The notes: generated by a model not told the origin, from the letters alone. A stretch of 64,000 nucleotides of DNA from Eubacterium sp. (GCA_017965495.1 JAGCPW010000095.1:116055-180054), one strand, 5' to 3'; positions 19,031 to 28,232 are shown, numbered from the stretch's first letter. Numbers and translations: made by a program.

Positions 19031-19230
19031 TGGCTATGTTAATTGTATCAATTTTATTCTGGTGTATGCCTGATAAAGACAAACTCGGTATTGCCGCCAT
19101 AATTCTATCAACAATTGGCACCATTAGTGATATGACACTTTTTGGTTGGTGGAGTATTATTGACGTAATAATTTTAATTATAAATATCTATATTTATAAT
19201 ACTATAACTAAAAAGGATAGCAAGAATTAA
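19030..19230 (+). CDS. Small membrane protein
   Basis: 66 residues, two or three hydrophobic helices with a KKDSKN tail. Start overlaps the upstream stop. Confidence 0.6.
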   Translation: MAMLIVSILFWCMPDKDKLGIAAIILSTIGTISDMTLFGWWSIIDVIILIINIYIYNTITKKDSKN

Positions 19231-19255
19231 TCTTATAGAAGGGAGAGAATATATA

Positions 19256-20071
19256 ATGACTAAGAATTCATTAGGCGATAGAATGAAGGCTTATGAAGCT
19301 GTTCCTAAAAATTTCCTTATGAGAAAAAATCCAGTTATTATACGTCTTGACGGAAAGTCGTTCCACACGTTCACTCGTGGTTTTGAGAAGCCATTCGATA
19401 AAGTCATTGAAACAGCCATGACAGAAACAATGCTTTATCTCTGTCAAAACATTCAGGGCTGTGTCCTCGGCTATACCCAGTCTGATGAGATTACTCTTGT
19501 TCTCTGTGACTACCAGAAAGTTGATACTGCCGCTTGGTTTGATTACAATGTTCAGAAGATGGTTTCTATCTCTGCGTCCATGGCAACATTTGCTTTTAAC
19601 ATGGTTCTCGAAAATATCGCGGCAGATTTGTTTACCGAAGCTGGTAATCGGACAACTGAGGCAACCGACTTCCTTATGAAAAAGATAGACAGAGGTGCGT
19701 TCTTTGATGCACGTGCATTTTCACTTCCTCGTAATGAGGTAATAAACTGCCTTATCTGGCGTCAGCAGGACGCAACTCGCAATTCAATTCAGGGTCTTGC
19801 GCAGTCGCTTTATTCTCACAAAGAGCTTCGGGGCATCAGTTGTAATGAACTTCAGGACAAAATGTTTACCGAAAAGGATGTAAATTGGAATGACCTTACG
19901 ACTTATCAGAAGCGCGGAGCATGTGCTGTCCGGAAAATGGTAAATAAAATATCACCTACAAATACAGTTGTCCCAAGATGTGAATGGGTTATTGATGATG
20001 ACATTCCTATATTCACACAAGATAGGGACTATGTTGAGAGTAGAATTAATTTTTCTGAGGTAGATGAATAA
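19256..20071 (+). CDS. tRNA(His) guanylyltransferase / Thg1-like 3'-5' polymerase
   Basis: 271 residues. IIRLDGKSFHTFTRGF (metal-binding Asp at residue 32), FEKPFD, GYTQSDEITLVL (second acidic site) and FDARAFSLP...W are Thg1 hallmarks. Thg1 adds G-1 to tRNA-His; Thg1-like proteins repair 5'-truncated tRNA. The phage tRNA-His at 34517 has C73 but no encoded G-1, so this enzyme may complete it. Intact active-site residues suggest it is functional. Confidence 0.92.
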   Translation: MTKNSLGDRMKAYEAVPKNFLMRKNPVIIRLDGKSFHTFTRGFEKPFDKVIETAMTETMLYLCQNIQGCVLGYTQSDEITLVLCDYQKVDTAAWFDYNVQKMVSISASMATFAFNMVLENIAADLFTEAGNRTTEATDFLMKKIDRGAFFDARAFSLPRNEVINCLIWRQQDATRNSIQGLAQSLYSHKELRGISCNELQDKMFTEKDVNWNDLTTYQKRGACAVRKMVNKISPTNTVVPRCEWVIDDDIPIFTQDRDYVESRINFSEVDE

Positions 20072-20088
20072 TTAACTAAATAAATTTC

Positions 20089-20117
20089 TTTACTTTCTTT
20101 TAAAATTGTATTATAAT
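20089..20117 (+). promoter_or_regulatory. Promoter
   Basis: TTTACT, 17-nt spacer and TATAAT, 36 nt before the next ATG. Confidence 0.8.
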
Positions 20118-20152
20118 AATTATAGAAAATTAAAAGAAAAGGAGAATGTTAA

Positions 20153-20479
20153 ATGGCTTTCAAGAAAGGGCGTTGGCCGATTATACTTCGTCACAAAGAA
20201 GAAGATGGCTCAGAATCTTTAATCATAAAAGTAGTTAACGGCTATTTTTCTTCGGGCAATGTTTTCTATCATAAAAACTACCCTAGCGAACGCTACTGGG
20301 TATTAACTGACAAAATGACTGGCAGAAGAATTTACGATGCTAGAACACGTAAGGATTGCGCCGATTGGTATGAATGGAACTATCAAAAGGTGCTTGATAA
20401 AAGGTTGACTGAAGAGTATGCAGAATGGTGTAATCAGTTCAGCGAACTTGTGAAAGAAAGCGAGGTTTCCTATGAATAA
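20153..20479 (+). CDS. Hypothetical protein
   Basis: 108 residues, basic and aromatic-rich, no motif recognised. First of an overlapping five-gene run. Confidence 0.65.
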   Translation: MAFKKGRWPIILRHKEEDGSESLIIKVVNGYFSSGNVFYHKNYPSERYWVLTDKMTGRRIYDARTRKDCADWYEWNYQKVLDKRLTEEYAEWCNQFSELVKESEVSYE

Positions 20480-20615
20480 AAAGGATAAAAAGAAGATTCT
20501 TGAATCGGTTAAAGGCGGCGAGCGCAAGCCGCCAATGCCCTCTCCGAAAAGGTTTGTGGACAGAAAACGTCAGGCGGATAAAGATAAGTGTAGAAAGAAA
20601 GGTGAGGATGAATGA
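20472..20615 (+). CDS. 47-residue very basic protein
   Basis: Lys/Arg-rich throughout (KKDKKK, RKPP, RKRQ). Overlaps the upstream gene by 8 nt and the next ATG by 4 nt. Possibly nucleic-acid binding. Confidence 0.55.
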   Translation: MNKKDKKKILESVKGGERKPPMPSPKRFVDRKRQADKDKCRKKGEDE

Positions 20616-20998
20616 GAACAAGGTTTTCCAAAGATGAAATTACCGAATTTAAAAGACTTACAGATGAAATAAAAATCGCGGCAAGAGATATAGCAAGGAA
20701 ATTTCGTCCTAGTATTCCTCTGTATGAGCCTTGGGCACTTGACTTATATCTTGATGGACCGATTGTTACCCTAAGATGGGATGACGCTGGTTTCGATGAA
20801 GAATTTGATATTTGTGATGAATGGTTCGGCATGACAGATGAAGAACTTGATGAAGTTGTGGAAGAAGAACGCAGAAGAAAAGAGCAGATAGAGAAAGATA
20901 AAGAACTCGATAGACTAAAGAATTCTTTGAGAATAGAAAAAGCCAACATTGCTAGAATAGAAAAGCAGATTGAGGAATTGACAGGGGAGGATAAGTAA
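20612..20998 (+). CDS. Acidic protein with C-terminal coiled coil
   Basis: 128 residues; a beta-rich core with DEWFGMTDEEL at about 72-82, then a charged helix. Shares layout with the next gene (VPAEWFAADKDDI) and with the protein at 27720, suggesting a small phage family of unknown role. Confidence 0.62.
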   Translation: MRTRFSKDEITEFKRLTDEIKIAARDIARKFRPSIPLYEPWALDLYLDGPIVTLRWDDAGFDEEFDICDEWFGMTDEELDEVVEEERRRKEQIEKDKELDRLKNSLRIEKANIARIEKQIEELTGEDK

Positions 20999-21501
20999 TG
21001 GACGGAATGGATGAATGGAGATTTGCCGACGCGAACTCTGATGCAGATGAAGCTAGATACGAACAGCAGAAAAAAGTGGAAAGAAAAAATACATACTGCA
21101 ACATCATCCGTGATTATAGAAAGCTACAAGAAATCGCGGCAATAATGATTAATAACATGGACATTAAAGATGAAGATGCTGAAACTGTGAAGGCTCCTGA
21201 TATACTTGGTTTAAGTGTTGACGATAAAAATATTACAGTGACAATACTGTGGCTTGAATATATTCCTGGCGAAAAGGAATGTACTCGTGTCGTAGACGTA
21301 CCAGCAGAGTGGTTTGCGGCAGATAAAGATGATATTCCGGGATTAGTAAGAATATACAAAAGGCAAATGGAAGACTTAATTGAGGGTCTTGAAAGAGATT
21401 TAAAATTTGCTCAGGAACAGGAAAGGGATATCAAAAACCAGATTGTAGAATTAAAAAATAAAATCGAAAAAGTGAGGGATTTTTGTGGACTATGGTCATG
21501 A
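20998..21501 (+). CDS. Paralogue-like protein with coiled coil
   Basis: 167 residues. Central beta segment and PAEWFAADKDDI resemble the preceding gene; residues 120-160 form a long charged helix. TAATG overlap with the upstream gene. Confidence 0.62.
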   Translation: MDGMDEWRFADANSDADEARYEQQKKVERKNTYCNIIRDYRKLQEIAAIMINNMDIKDEDAETVKAPDILGLSVDDKNITVTILWLEYIPGEKECTRVVDVPAEWFAADKDDIPGLVRIYKRQMEDLIEGLERDLKFAQEQERDIKNQIVELKNKIEKVRDFCGLWS

Positions 21502-21688
21502 TACTATCCTAAAAATCCTCATGGAACGTGATGGATTATCAGAACTTAATGCTGAGAACATTATCGAAGATGTTTCACGGCAAATCGAGGAATGTCTACA
21601 CCACGGCGACTTAGACATGCTTGAAGATATAATTGCAGATGAATTAGGTTTAGAGCCTGATTTCTTAGAATATTTTTTACCAATTTAA
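21485..21688 (+). CDS. Small acidic protein, GTG start
   Basis: 67 residues starting at GTG after GAGGGAT. Acidic helices. Overlaps the upstream gene by 17 nt. Function unknown. Confidence 0.55.
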   Translation: MDYGHDTILKILMERDGLSELNAENIIEDVSRQIEECLHHGDLDMLEDIIADELGLEPDFLEYFLPI

Positions 21689-21702
21689 GGAGGACATTTT
21701 AA

Positions 21703-22599
21703 ATGGGTTTTTTCACAAGGGAACTTAAGAACGGTTCAACAGAAGTAAGAGTAGGCAGAATTGTAGGCGTATCAATTGCCGGCCTTGTAGGACTGATTAC
21801 CCTATTCTCGTCATTCACTAAGGTAAACACTGGTTATACTGGTGTAAGGGTAATTCTTGGCGCAGTACAGGAGTCAACGTTTGAGCCGGGCTTCCATCTC
21901 ATGACACCTTATGTAGAAACAGTTGTCAAGGTGGATAACAAGGTTAGAAAGATTGAGGTTAACGCGGCCTCAACATCAAAAGACCTTCAGGCAGTAAGCT
22001 CTACACTCGCAATCAACTATCATCTTTCAAAGGAAAAGTCTGTTGATATGTTTAAGTCAGTAGGCCTTGCATATGAAGATACACTTCTCCAGCCGGCAAT
22101 TCAGGAAGCAACAAAGTCTATCATGGCACAGTATAAAGCTGAGGAACTTATCAAGAACAGAGCAGAGGTTTCTGTTGCAATCATGGACGAAATCAGCCGC
22201 AAAATGAATGGCTATGGTATTATGGTTGATGAGTTCAACATCACAAACTTTGATTTCTCACAGGCGTTCAATGATGCTATCGAGCAGAAGCTTGTAGCGG
22301 AACAGAATAAGATTAAGGCGGCAACAGAAAACGAGCAGAGAGTTGCGGCTGCCGAAGCTGATGCCGCAGAAGCAAAAGCTAGGGCAGAAGGTGAAACTGA
22401 ATCTGCAAGAATTAAGGCTGAGGGTGAAGCTGCAGCAATCAGAGCAAAGGCTGATGCAGAAGCTGAAGCTAACGAAAAGATTAGAAAGTCTATTACTAAT
22501 GAACTTATTGATTATAATAGAATTGAGAAGTGGAATGGTGAACTTCCTAATGTAATGTCTGGTTCAGATGGTAATGTAATTGTTAATGCTACAAAGTAA
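21703..22599 (+). CDS. Prohibitin-like SPFH membrane protein
   Basis: 298 residues. Transmembrane helix at about 20-40, then an SPFH domain (VNTGYTGVRVILG, PGFHLMTPYVE, NITNFDFSQAFNDAIEQK), then an Ala/Glu/Lys-rich coiled coil (205-270). This is the usual prohibitin order and length. Phage homologues probably form ring or scaffold assemblies on the inner membrane; target unknown. It has an AAGGAGG site and is followed by a small membrane protein. Confidence 0.88.
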   Translation: MGFFTRELKNGSTEVRVGRIVGVSIAGLVGLITLFSSFTKVNTGYTGVRVILGAVQESTFEPGFHLMTPYVETVVKVDNKVRKIEVNAASTSKDLQAVSSTLAINYHLSKEKSVDMFKSVGLAYEDTLLQPAIQEATKSIMAQYKAEELIKNRAEVSVAIMDEISRKMNGYGIMVDEFNITNFDFSQAFNDAIEQKLVAEQNKIKAATENEQRVAAAEADAAEAKARAEGETESARIKAEGEAAAIRAKADAEAEANEKIRKSITNELIDYNRIEKWNGELPNVMSGSDGNVIVNATK

Positions 22600-22611
22600 A
22601 GGAGTGCTGAT

Positions 22612-22788
22612 ATGACTTTAGCACAAAATATTTGGCTTATATTTTTAAATGCTATTATCATTTTTTGTAATGTTAGTATGCAAATAAAAGATAAAGACTC
22701 AAAAGGAGCAAACTGTTTTAGCAGAGGTTTCTGTGTCGGAGTGTCAGGACTAATGATTGTACTTCTTATTTTAAACATATTTATATAA
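22612..22788 (+). CDS. 58-residue membrane protein
   Basis: Two hydrophobic helices separated by a charged loop with Cys. Starts 12 nt after the prohibitin-like gene and ends at a terminator, so it may partner with it. Confidence 0.58.
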   Translation: MTLAQNIWLIFLNAIIIFCNVSMQIKDKDSKGANCFSRGFCVGVSGLMIVLLILNIFI

Positions 22789-22793
22789 CATTC

Positions 22794-22822
22794 GAGCGGC
22801 ACAATACGTGTCGCTCTTTTTA
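22794..22822 (+). terminator. Terminator
   Basis: 9-bp stem GAGCGGCAC/GTGTCGCTC (one G-T pair) followed by TTTTTATT. Confidence 0.88.
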
Positions 22823-22842
22823 TTGGAAAAATTTATAAAACC

Positions 22843-22871
22843 TTGACTTTTACATTAAACTATGTTATAAT
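22843..22871 (+). promoter_or_regulatory. Promoter
   Basis: TTGACT, 17-nt spacer and TGTTATAAT, followed by the common transcript start ATATAGAAAGT. Confidence 0.85.
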
Positions 22872-22901
22872 ATATATAGAAAGTGAAAGAGAGGTGTGAA
22901 T

Positions 22902-23582
22902 ATGTATTATTACTATACTGACCGTTATCCTGATAATCGGTTTCATGAATACAAATATCCAATTAAACTTGATAAAGAAGGTTTAATTCACGTACTTGCA
23001 AAGATACTTGATTTCAGCAGACCGGGCGTAATAAATCCATACTATGATGTGGACTTTAGCGGTACAGATTTGGGAATAGAATCAGATAAGTTTTTCTGTT
23101 TTTGTGAATATTCTGTGATTAAATACATTCCAAAGCGCTATATCTTTACCAATGAAAATGGCGGTATAGTAGACATTCGTCAGTTTGAAGACGAAGTTAG
23201 AAAATATCAGCGTCAAGAGAGATGTCGTCATTGGCGACGTTTATTAGGTACACCAAATCGCGGCGAAAAATGTGTAACAAATTGGCGTCGGAGCAGCGGG
23301 ACATTCCGTTTCAGAGAGGGGCCAGTGCCACATGTACATCATCATCGAGGATGGAATTACACACCTTCAATGCACTACTTTCAGAGTGTTAAAAACAAAG
23401 AAAATCTTAGACCTAGTATGGTTCTAGGTTCATGGGATTTATGTGACCGTAGATGGTACAGACATTGTGATAAGTCTTGGAAGTCAAGCTACAAGTGCCG
23501 CCATCAGTGGGAGAAACATTTAGTTAGAAAAAATAAAACAAACAACACATATGTAGATACGGAGGAAGATATAAATGAATAA
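22902..23582 (+). CDS. Basic Arg/His/Trp-rich protein
   Basis: 226 residues. Start chosen at ATG 22902, 7 nt after AGAGAGG, rather than GTG 22896. The C-terminal half is very basic (RRWRR-like clusters, RFREGPVPHVHHHRG) with scattered Cys. Such short basic motifs occur in small phage proteins of unknown function. Possibly nucleic-acid binding. Confidence 0.62.
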   Translation: MYYYYTDRYPDNRFHEYKYPIKLDKEGLIHVLAKILDFSRPGVINPYYDVDFSGTDLGIESDKFFCFCEYSVIKYIPKRYIFTNENGGIVDIRQFEDEVRKYQRQERCRHWRRLLGTPNRGEKCVTNWRRSSGTFRFREGPVPHVHHHRGWNYTPSMHYFQSVKNKENLRPSMVLGSWDLCDRRWYRHCDKSWKSSYKCRHQWEKHLVRKNKTNNTYVDTEEDINE

Positions 23583-24159
23583 GACATTTTTTATTAGCGA
23601 TACACACTTTAACCACAATAAGCCTTTTGTTTATGCGGCAAGAGGTTTTAAGACAATAGAGGAAATGAATGAAGCAATTATTGCCAACTGGAATAGAGTG
23701 GTTAAGGAAGGTGATAAAGTATTTGTGCTTGGAGATTTTGCTCTTGGCAATGACCTTGATGGCATTGATAAGATTCTCCATAGACTTTCGGGAGAGATTC
23801 ATCTTATTCGCGGCAATCATTGTACAGATACTAAATGGGAACTCTATAAGAATAGTAATGCTAACGTTTATGTTCATGACTGGACATACGTCACTAAGAT
23901 GGGAAAGAACATGGTTTACATGAGCCATTTTCCTACTATGGTAAATGACCAGAACCTTAAGCCAATTAACAAGGCTATCATTAATCTTTTCGGACATACT
24001 CACAGCAAAGACAAGTTCTTTAAGGTTAGTGATTATACTAATTGCTATATGTACAATGTAGCATGTGATGCTCATAACTGTACTCCAGTAAGTTGGGAAG
24101 ACATCTATACTGACATTAAGGAAGCTTTGGAAAAAGGCGGCGAAAACCATGAACATTAA
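23575..24159 (+). CDS. Calcineurin-like metallophosphoesterase
   Basis: 194 residues. Complete metal motif set: FISDTHFNH, VLGDFALG, IRGNHC, MSHFP and FGHTHS. Belongs to the small phage/bacterial phosphoesterase family; substrate unknown (cyclic nucleotide, RNA end or phosphoprotein are all possible). A degenerate copy is encoded at 10598. Overlaps both neighbours. Confidence 0.85.
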   Translation: MNKTFFISDTHFNHNKPFVYAARGFKTIEEMNEAIIANWNRVVKEGDKVFVLGDFALGNDLDGIDKILHRLSGEIHLIRGNHCTDTKWELYKNSNANVYVHDWTYVTKMGKNMVYMSHFPTMVNDQNLKPINKAIINLFGHTHSKDKFFKVSDYTNCYMYNVACDAHNCTPVSWEDIYTDIKEALEKGGENHEH

Positions 24160-25564
24160 AGAAGATAAGATAGCCTATATAGTTGGATTAATGCTGACTG
24201 ATGGTTGGTCGCAAACATACGAGAATTACAGAACCTATAGTATTGAACTTAAAAAAGAGGATGAAGATGTTCTTTTAGAGATTGCAAAAGATTTTGATTG
24301 CACCATTTCTCATAGAAAAAGGGATACAAATTTTAAAAAAGAACATGAATCAACAGTTTTATATATCAAAGATAAAGAATTAAAAGATATATTAGATATT
24401 TACATCCCAAAAGAAAACAAAACTTTTTCCGCTGCCATACCTGAGAAGTATTTTTGCTCTCCACCTTTTTGGAGAGGTATGTTTGATGGAGATGGTAGCT
24501 TCGGTTGGAGAAAGAACCATCTTGAAGCATTTGTAGGTTTTGTTACAGTTAACGAAAACTTTAAACGTGGTTTAGAAAAACAATGGCTTGAAAATTTTGG
24601 CTTTGAAACAAATTACCATCGTAATAGCCGAGATAATGTTTATAATATGATGCTAACCGATGGAAAAGCAAAATCTTTCTTAAAGTGGTTGACCTCACAT
24701 CCGACTTACGGCATAGGAAGGAAGACAAAAATGATAGAAGAAATCTTACAAACAGACTTTAAAGAATATCATACTCAGTGGACATTTTCAGAGAAGAGCT
24801 TTGTGTATAATCATGATACATCTGAGTGCTTAGAAAAGCTTAAAAATAGGTCTGAAGGAGCAATTAAAAACCAGAAAAGAATATTAAAATCCAATCCACC
24901 ACGTATTTTTATTACGGGTGATACCCACCGTGAAAATGATATAGAAAAATTCCTTAAATTAGATGCTGCAGAATTAACTAAGAATGATTTACTTGTTATT
25001 TTAGGGGATTGGGGCGCAGTATGGTTTGGCGATGAAAGGGATAATCATATTATAAAAATGTATGAAACTTTTCCGTGTACGGTTTTTGTTACCGTCGGGA
25101 ACCACGATGCCATTCCTTATATTTATAAATATCCTCTTGTTGATTTTTGCGGCGATAAGGCATATAAGATTGGGAAAAATATATATGTTGGTTATCCGGG
25201 CGGATACTACAATATTTTTGGTAAAACGTTTCTCAATATTAATGGCGCAGATTCCACGGATAAGTGGGCGCGAGTAGAAGGAGAATCTTGGTGGCCTGAA
25301 GAAACTATCACTCAGGAGCAGATAGACAACGCTGTTATGAATCTTAGGTTGCATGAAAATAAAGTGGATGTAATTCTATCTCATACAGGTGGTAGTTTTA
25401 TTGTAAACGCTTTAGGCTTTAGGGCTTCTCAGTCTGATAGAATGTTAGATAAAATCTTAGATTTTCATGAATATAAACATCATTTTTGTGGGCATTACCA
25501 TGTGGACAAAGTGCTTACATTTCAGGAAAGAATTTTTTATGATGACATTGTGGAGTTGATATAA
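24149..25564 (+). CDS. LAGLIDADG-type endonuclease fused to a metallophosphoesterase
   Basis: 471 residues. The N-terminal part (about 1-215) has two LAGLIDADG-like motifs, YIVGLMLTDGW and WRGMFDGDGSFGW. The C-terminal part (about 245-471) is a second metallophosphoesterase with ITGDTH, VILGDWG, TVGNHD, SHTGG and CGHYH. No splicing-domain motifs are seen, so it is not an obvious intein. The nuclease may have inserted at the 5' end of a phosphoesterase gene. It overlaps the upstream phosphoesterase gene by 11 nt, which would place the insertion between two related genes. Confidence 0.78.
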   Translation: MNIKEDKIAYIVGLMLTDGWSQTYENYRTYSIELKKEDEDVLLEIAKDFDCTISHRKRDTNFKKEHESTVLYIKDKELKDILDIYIPKENKTFSAAIPEKYFCSPPFWRGMFDGDGSFGWRKNHLEAFVGFVTVNENFKRGLEKQWLENFGFETNYHRNSRDNVYNMMLTDGKAKSFLKWLTSHPTYGIGRKTKMIEEILQTDFKEYHTQWTFSEKSFVYNHDTSECLEKLKNRSEGAIKNQKRILKSNPPRIFITGDTHRENDIEKFLKLDAAELTKNDLLVILGDWGAVWFGDERDNHIIKMYETFPCTVFVTVGNHDAIPYIYKYPLVDFCGDKAYKIGKNIYVGYPGGYYNIFGKTFLNINGADSTDKWARVEGESWWPEETITQEQIDNAVMNLRLHENKVDVILSHTGGSFIVNALGFRASQSDRMLDKILDFHEYKHHFCGHYHVDKVLTFQERIFYDDIVELI

Positions 25565-25896
25565 TGAGTTATGATAATACAAAATATTGGTTTGATGAAT
25601 TTAATCCCACTGAAGCCATGTGCCTTGCTTTGATTGACAAGGGTATGAAATGGCATAAAAAGGATAAACTCTTTGAGGATTGCTATGGTGTGTATTGGTC
25701 AGAGGAAATTGTGTTTGCTATTATAGATAAATTAGTTCATCAGACAGTTCTCGAAGAAGCTAGAAAAACTGTTACAAAAGGAGTGCTAAAAGATTTAGCT
25801 TTTCGCCGCGAAAGTTTGTTAGAATCGGTTACGCGCCTTAGTTTGGAAGGCTTCGATGAGTACATAGAAAAAATAAGCTGGGTGGTTAGTGAGTAA
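25564..25896 (+). CDS. Hypothetical protein
   Basis: 110 residues, helical, no motif recognised. TAATG coupling on both sides. Confidence 0.62.
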   Translation: MSYDNTKYWFDEFNPTEAMCLALIDKGMKWHKKDKLFEDCYGVYWSEEIVFAIIDKLVHQTVLEEARKTVTKGVLKDLAFRRESLLESVTRLSLEGFDEYIEKISWVVSE

Positions 25897-26231
25897 TGAA
25901 TGAAATACACATCATAAAGTCGGGAAATCCGGATATAATCGACAAGAAATATGCAAAGTTCAAATGCTTATGCGGCTGTGAATGGGAAGCTGGCAAAAAC
26001 GCATATTTAGAGGATTGGAACCAACACTCAATACCAATATATTGTGCGTGTCCTACATGCCACAGACTTGTTTACTGCGTAAGTGATAAAAAGCCTCAGA
26101 ACACTAATGGATATGCTGATTATACTGTTCGCGCGACATCGGGTTATAATACATATTGCGATTTAATAGAAGCGTGGAATGAGCATTTTCCAGACAATCC
26201 AGCACTTGATGAATGGGAGGGCAAATCATGA
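25896..26231 (+). CDS. Zinc-ribbon-like protein
   Basis: 111 residues. FKCLCGCEW at about 24-32 and YCACPTCHRL at about 50-59 provide paired Cys for a zinc ribbon. No further domain recognised. Confidence 0.65.
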   Translation: MNEIHIIKSGNPDIIDKKYAKFKCLCGCEWEAGKNAYLEDWNQHSIPIYCACPTCHRLVYCVSDKKPQNTNGYADYTVRATSGYNTYCDLIEAWNEHFPDNPALDEWEGKS

Positions 26232-26449
26232 CATATAAAGGATTTTTAAAATGGGCAAACGACAGAGCCTGTGACGGGCGATGGGGTCTTGATGTTGCAA
26301 TGGTAAGTTCTCAAATGGCAACACTCCTATATTCCGTTCCATGGTTTAGGCGCAAGAAATTGTGGCAAGAAATGCAAGGGGATAAATTTGTAGAACAAGT
26401 AGTTATTCCTATCAACATCAAGTACCAAATAACTGATAATTATCGCTAA
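26228..26449 (+). CDS. Hypothetical protein
   Basis: 73 residues; start at the ATG overlapping the upstream TGA, after GGGAGGG. The sequence GFLKWANDRACDGRWG is conserved-looking but not assigned. Confidence 0.58.
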   Translation: MTYKGFLKWANDRACDGRWGLDVAMVSSQMATLLYSVPWFRRKKLWQEMQGDKFVEQVVIPINIKYQITDNYR

Positions 26450-26469
26450 CTGGAAATATCTGGTAGCAC

Positions 26470-26498
26470 TTTACAAAAACATTATTTTATGATATAAT
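26470..26498 (+). promoter_or_regulatory. Promoter with full GGAAATATCTGGTAG box
   Basis: TTTACA, 17-nt spacer, TGATATAAT. GGAAATATCTGGTAG (26452-26466) ends 3 nt before the -35. Confidence 0.85.
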
Positions 26499-26529
26499 AT
26501 ATATAGAAAGTTAAGAAAGGATGTTGTTT

Positions 26530-27087
26530 ATGGGACTTGACCAGTTTTTATTCTTTAGAAAGAAAGTTACCGACCCGATTAAGGTAAACGCTTCAATAAT
26601 GGAAGATATTAAGGCACTCGCAGAATTTAAGAAAGAAATCTTAGATGGCATAGAAGATGATGACGCGAGAAGATTTCGAGTAGAAGTGGCGTTAAATGAT
26701 TTTATTAATACAGTCGAGAAAAAGATAGAAACAGGTGCTATAGATGAAGACGAAAAGCTGATGGATTGGGGCAGAGCTTACGAGATTCGTGAGTGGTTTG
26801 CAGATAACACTGGCTATCCAGTAATAAACATGTATGACCACCCTGTAACCAGAGAGCATCTTGAACAGTTATACGATGACCTTAGTGCTGTACTTGCAAT
26901 AAAGAGCGACTTCCTCAACAAAAAGCCGGGCGCAATAGAAGCTATACAGGAGCGTTTTTCGGCTTTTGATGGTGACAAGGCGTTTTTTATAGAAGCTGAA
27001 GTTACCGTAGATGCACTCAATTCAATTCTTGATAATAGTGATTACTTTGATGGGAAGGGAGAGTTTATCTATCATGAGTGGTGGTAA
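26530..27087 (+). CDS. Hypothetical protein
   Basis: 185 residues. Start at ATG 26530, 9 nt after AAAGGA; the upstream ATG 26521 lies inside the ribosome site. The same start context (GGATGTTGTTTATGGGAC) is repeated before the gene at 43091. Acidic and helical; no motif. Confidence 0.62.
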   Translation: MGLDQFLFFRKKVTDPIKVNASIMEDIKALAEFKKEILDGIEDDDARRFRVEVALNDFINTVEKKIETGAIDEDEKLMDWGRAYEIREWFADNTGYPVINMYDHPVTREHLEQLYDDLSAVLAIKSDFLNKKPGAIEAIQERFSAFDGDKAFFIEAEVTVDALNSILDNSDYFDGKGEFIYHEWW

Positions 27088-27310
27088 AAATCGCGGCAAA
27101 GATGGCATTATAAGTCAATTTGAAAGTGCGGATATTATACAGCACGATGACCTTGGTAAGAAATTTGTAAATCCTGACCTTGTTAAGTTTCTTCAGGAAA
27201 ATGGTTTCTATGTTTGTTCAACAGAACTGGCTAATCGTTTTATGAAGGAAAGTCTTGAACTTGCTCAGTTAAAGGCCAGTTATGCTGAAACCATATCGAA
27301 AGGAGATTAA
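27074..27310 (+). CDS. Hypothetical protein
   Basis: 78 residues, with a Gly/Lys-rich N-terminus and helical C-terminus. Overlaps the upstream gene by 14 nt. Confidence 0.58.
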   Translation: MSGGKNRGKDGIISQFESADIIQHDDLGKKFVNPDLVKFLQENGFYVCSTELANRFMKESLELAQLKASYAETISKGD

Positions 27311-27312
27311 GT

Positions 27313-27702
27313 ATGGGCGGACATGAGTTCTTTGAATATATACGTTTTCTGTTTAATAACTATGGTAATTCTATAAGGGTTTATTTGGACGAAGATAACT
27401 GGGAAGATGAAGTAAAAGAACGTTTTCCGGAAATTGCTGAAATTCTTATAGCCGGGATTTTAGGCACATGTCCGTGTACTCCAAACTATAAGGACGAATC
27501 CTATGCTGATTTCTATATTACCGGATTGGCACACTATCTCGCATTTATCTACCACATTGGTGTAGAGTTCCTTGACATAAAGGAAATTGAAGTAGGGTTT
27601 GGTTCTTGGGATAAGTATATATATGTACTTTCTATGTGTGTGTTTGATGGCGACGAAAGTTATATAACCATAAATGAGGTAAACGATTCTTTAGATTCTT
27701 AA
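27313..27702 (+). CDS. Hypothetical acidic protein
   Basis: 129 residues, acidic, with a CPCTP pair in the middle. No known family recognised. Located 3 nt after the previous stop. Confidence 0.62.
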   Translation: MGGHEFFEYIRFLFNNYGNSIRVYLDEDNWEDEVKERFPEIAEILIAGILGTCPCTPNYKDESYADFYITGLAHYLAFIYHIGVEFLDIKEIEVGFGSWDKYIYVLSMCVFDGDESYITINEVNDSLDS

Positions 27703-27719
27703 TGAAACGGAGGCTAACA

Positions 27720-27950
27720 ATGAGTAAACTTGAAACTGCAAAGAAGATTATTAAGGAACATATGGACACGGTTAGGTGGGGCATTTTCGATAGTCGTAAC
27801 ACATTGGGAGATTTTATGAGAACCATTTTTAATGAAGATGGTTTAACAATAGATATTTGTGATGATTGGGGCTACTTTGAAGTTTTTGGTTTAACAGACA
27901 AGGAGTTTCTTGAACTCAAAAAGTTTTACGAAAGCTTAGGAGGCATCTAA
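27720..27950 (+). CDS. Small acidic protein, family shared with 20612
   Basis: 76 residues; start chosen at ATG 27720 after ACGGAGG. IDICDDWGYFEVFGLTDKEF resembles a segment of the protein at 20612. Function unknown. Confidence 0.6.
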   Translation: MSKLETAKKIIKEHMDTVRWGIFDSRNTLGDFMRTIFNEDGLTIDICDDWGYFEVFGLTDKEFLELKKFYESLGGI

Positions 27951-28160
27951 ATGAACGAACAAGATAGAATTTGGTATAATGATTTCGCGGCGGAATGGCA
28001 CGAGTCTATGAATAGATATAGAGAAAAATGTATTAAAGAAAAACAAGAAAAGATTAACAGAGAAGCTCGTGAAAGATACGAAGAGGATTGGGGTTTTGCT
28101 CATGGTATAGGCCCTTATGGGTCAGCGGTCTTTGATTCTTTTGACCCTTGGAATGACTGA
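27951..28160 (+). CDS. Small highly charged helical protein
   Basis: 69 residues, Lys/Glu/Arg-rich helix over 15-45. Starts immediately after the upstream stop, and ends in TGA. Confidence 0.58.
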   Translation: MNEQDRIWYNDFAAEWHESMNRYREKCIKEKQEKINREARERYEEDWGFAHGIGPYGSAVFDSFDPWND

Positions 28161-28203
28161 GAGGAATTGGAGCAAGTTTGATTTTACCAGAATATGGTAG
28201 GTG

Positions 28204-28232
28204 TTGACTTTCTCTTAATTTTATGATATAAT
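28204..28232 (+). promoter_or_regulatory. Promoter with TGGTAG box
   Basis: TTGACT, 17-nt spacer, TGATATAAT. TGGTAG at 28195-28200. Confidence 0.85.

Noticed and set aside
24149-25564. Intein in a phosphoesterase
   Set aside because: No N-terminal Cys/Ser splice block or C-terminal His-Asn motif, and no host protein part precedes the endonuclease.
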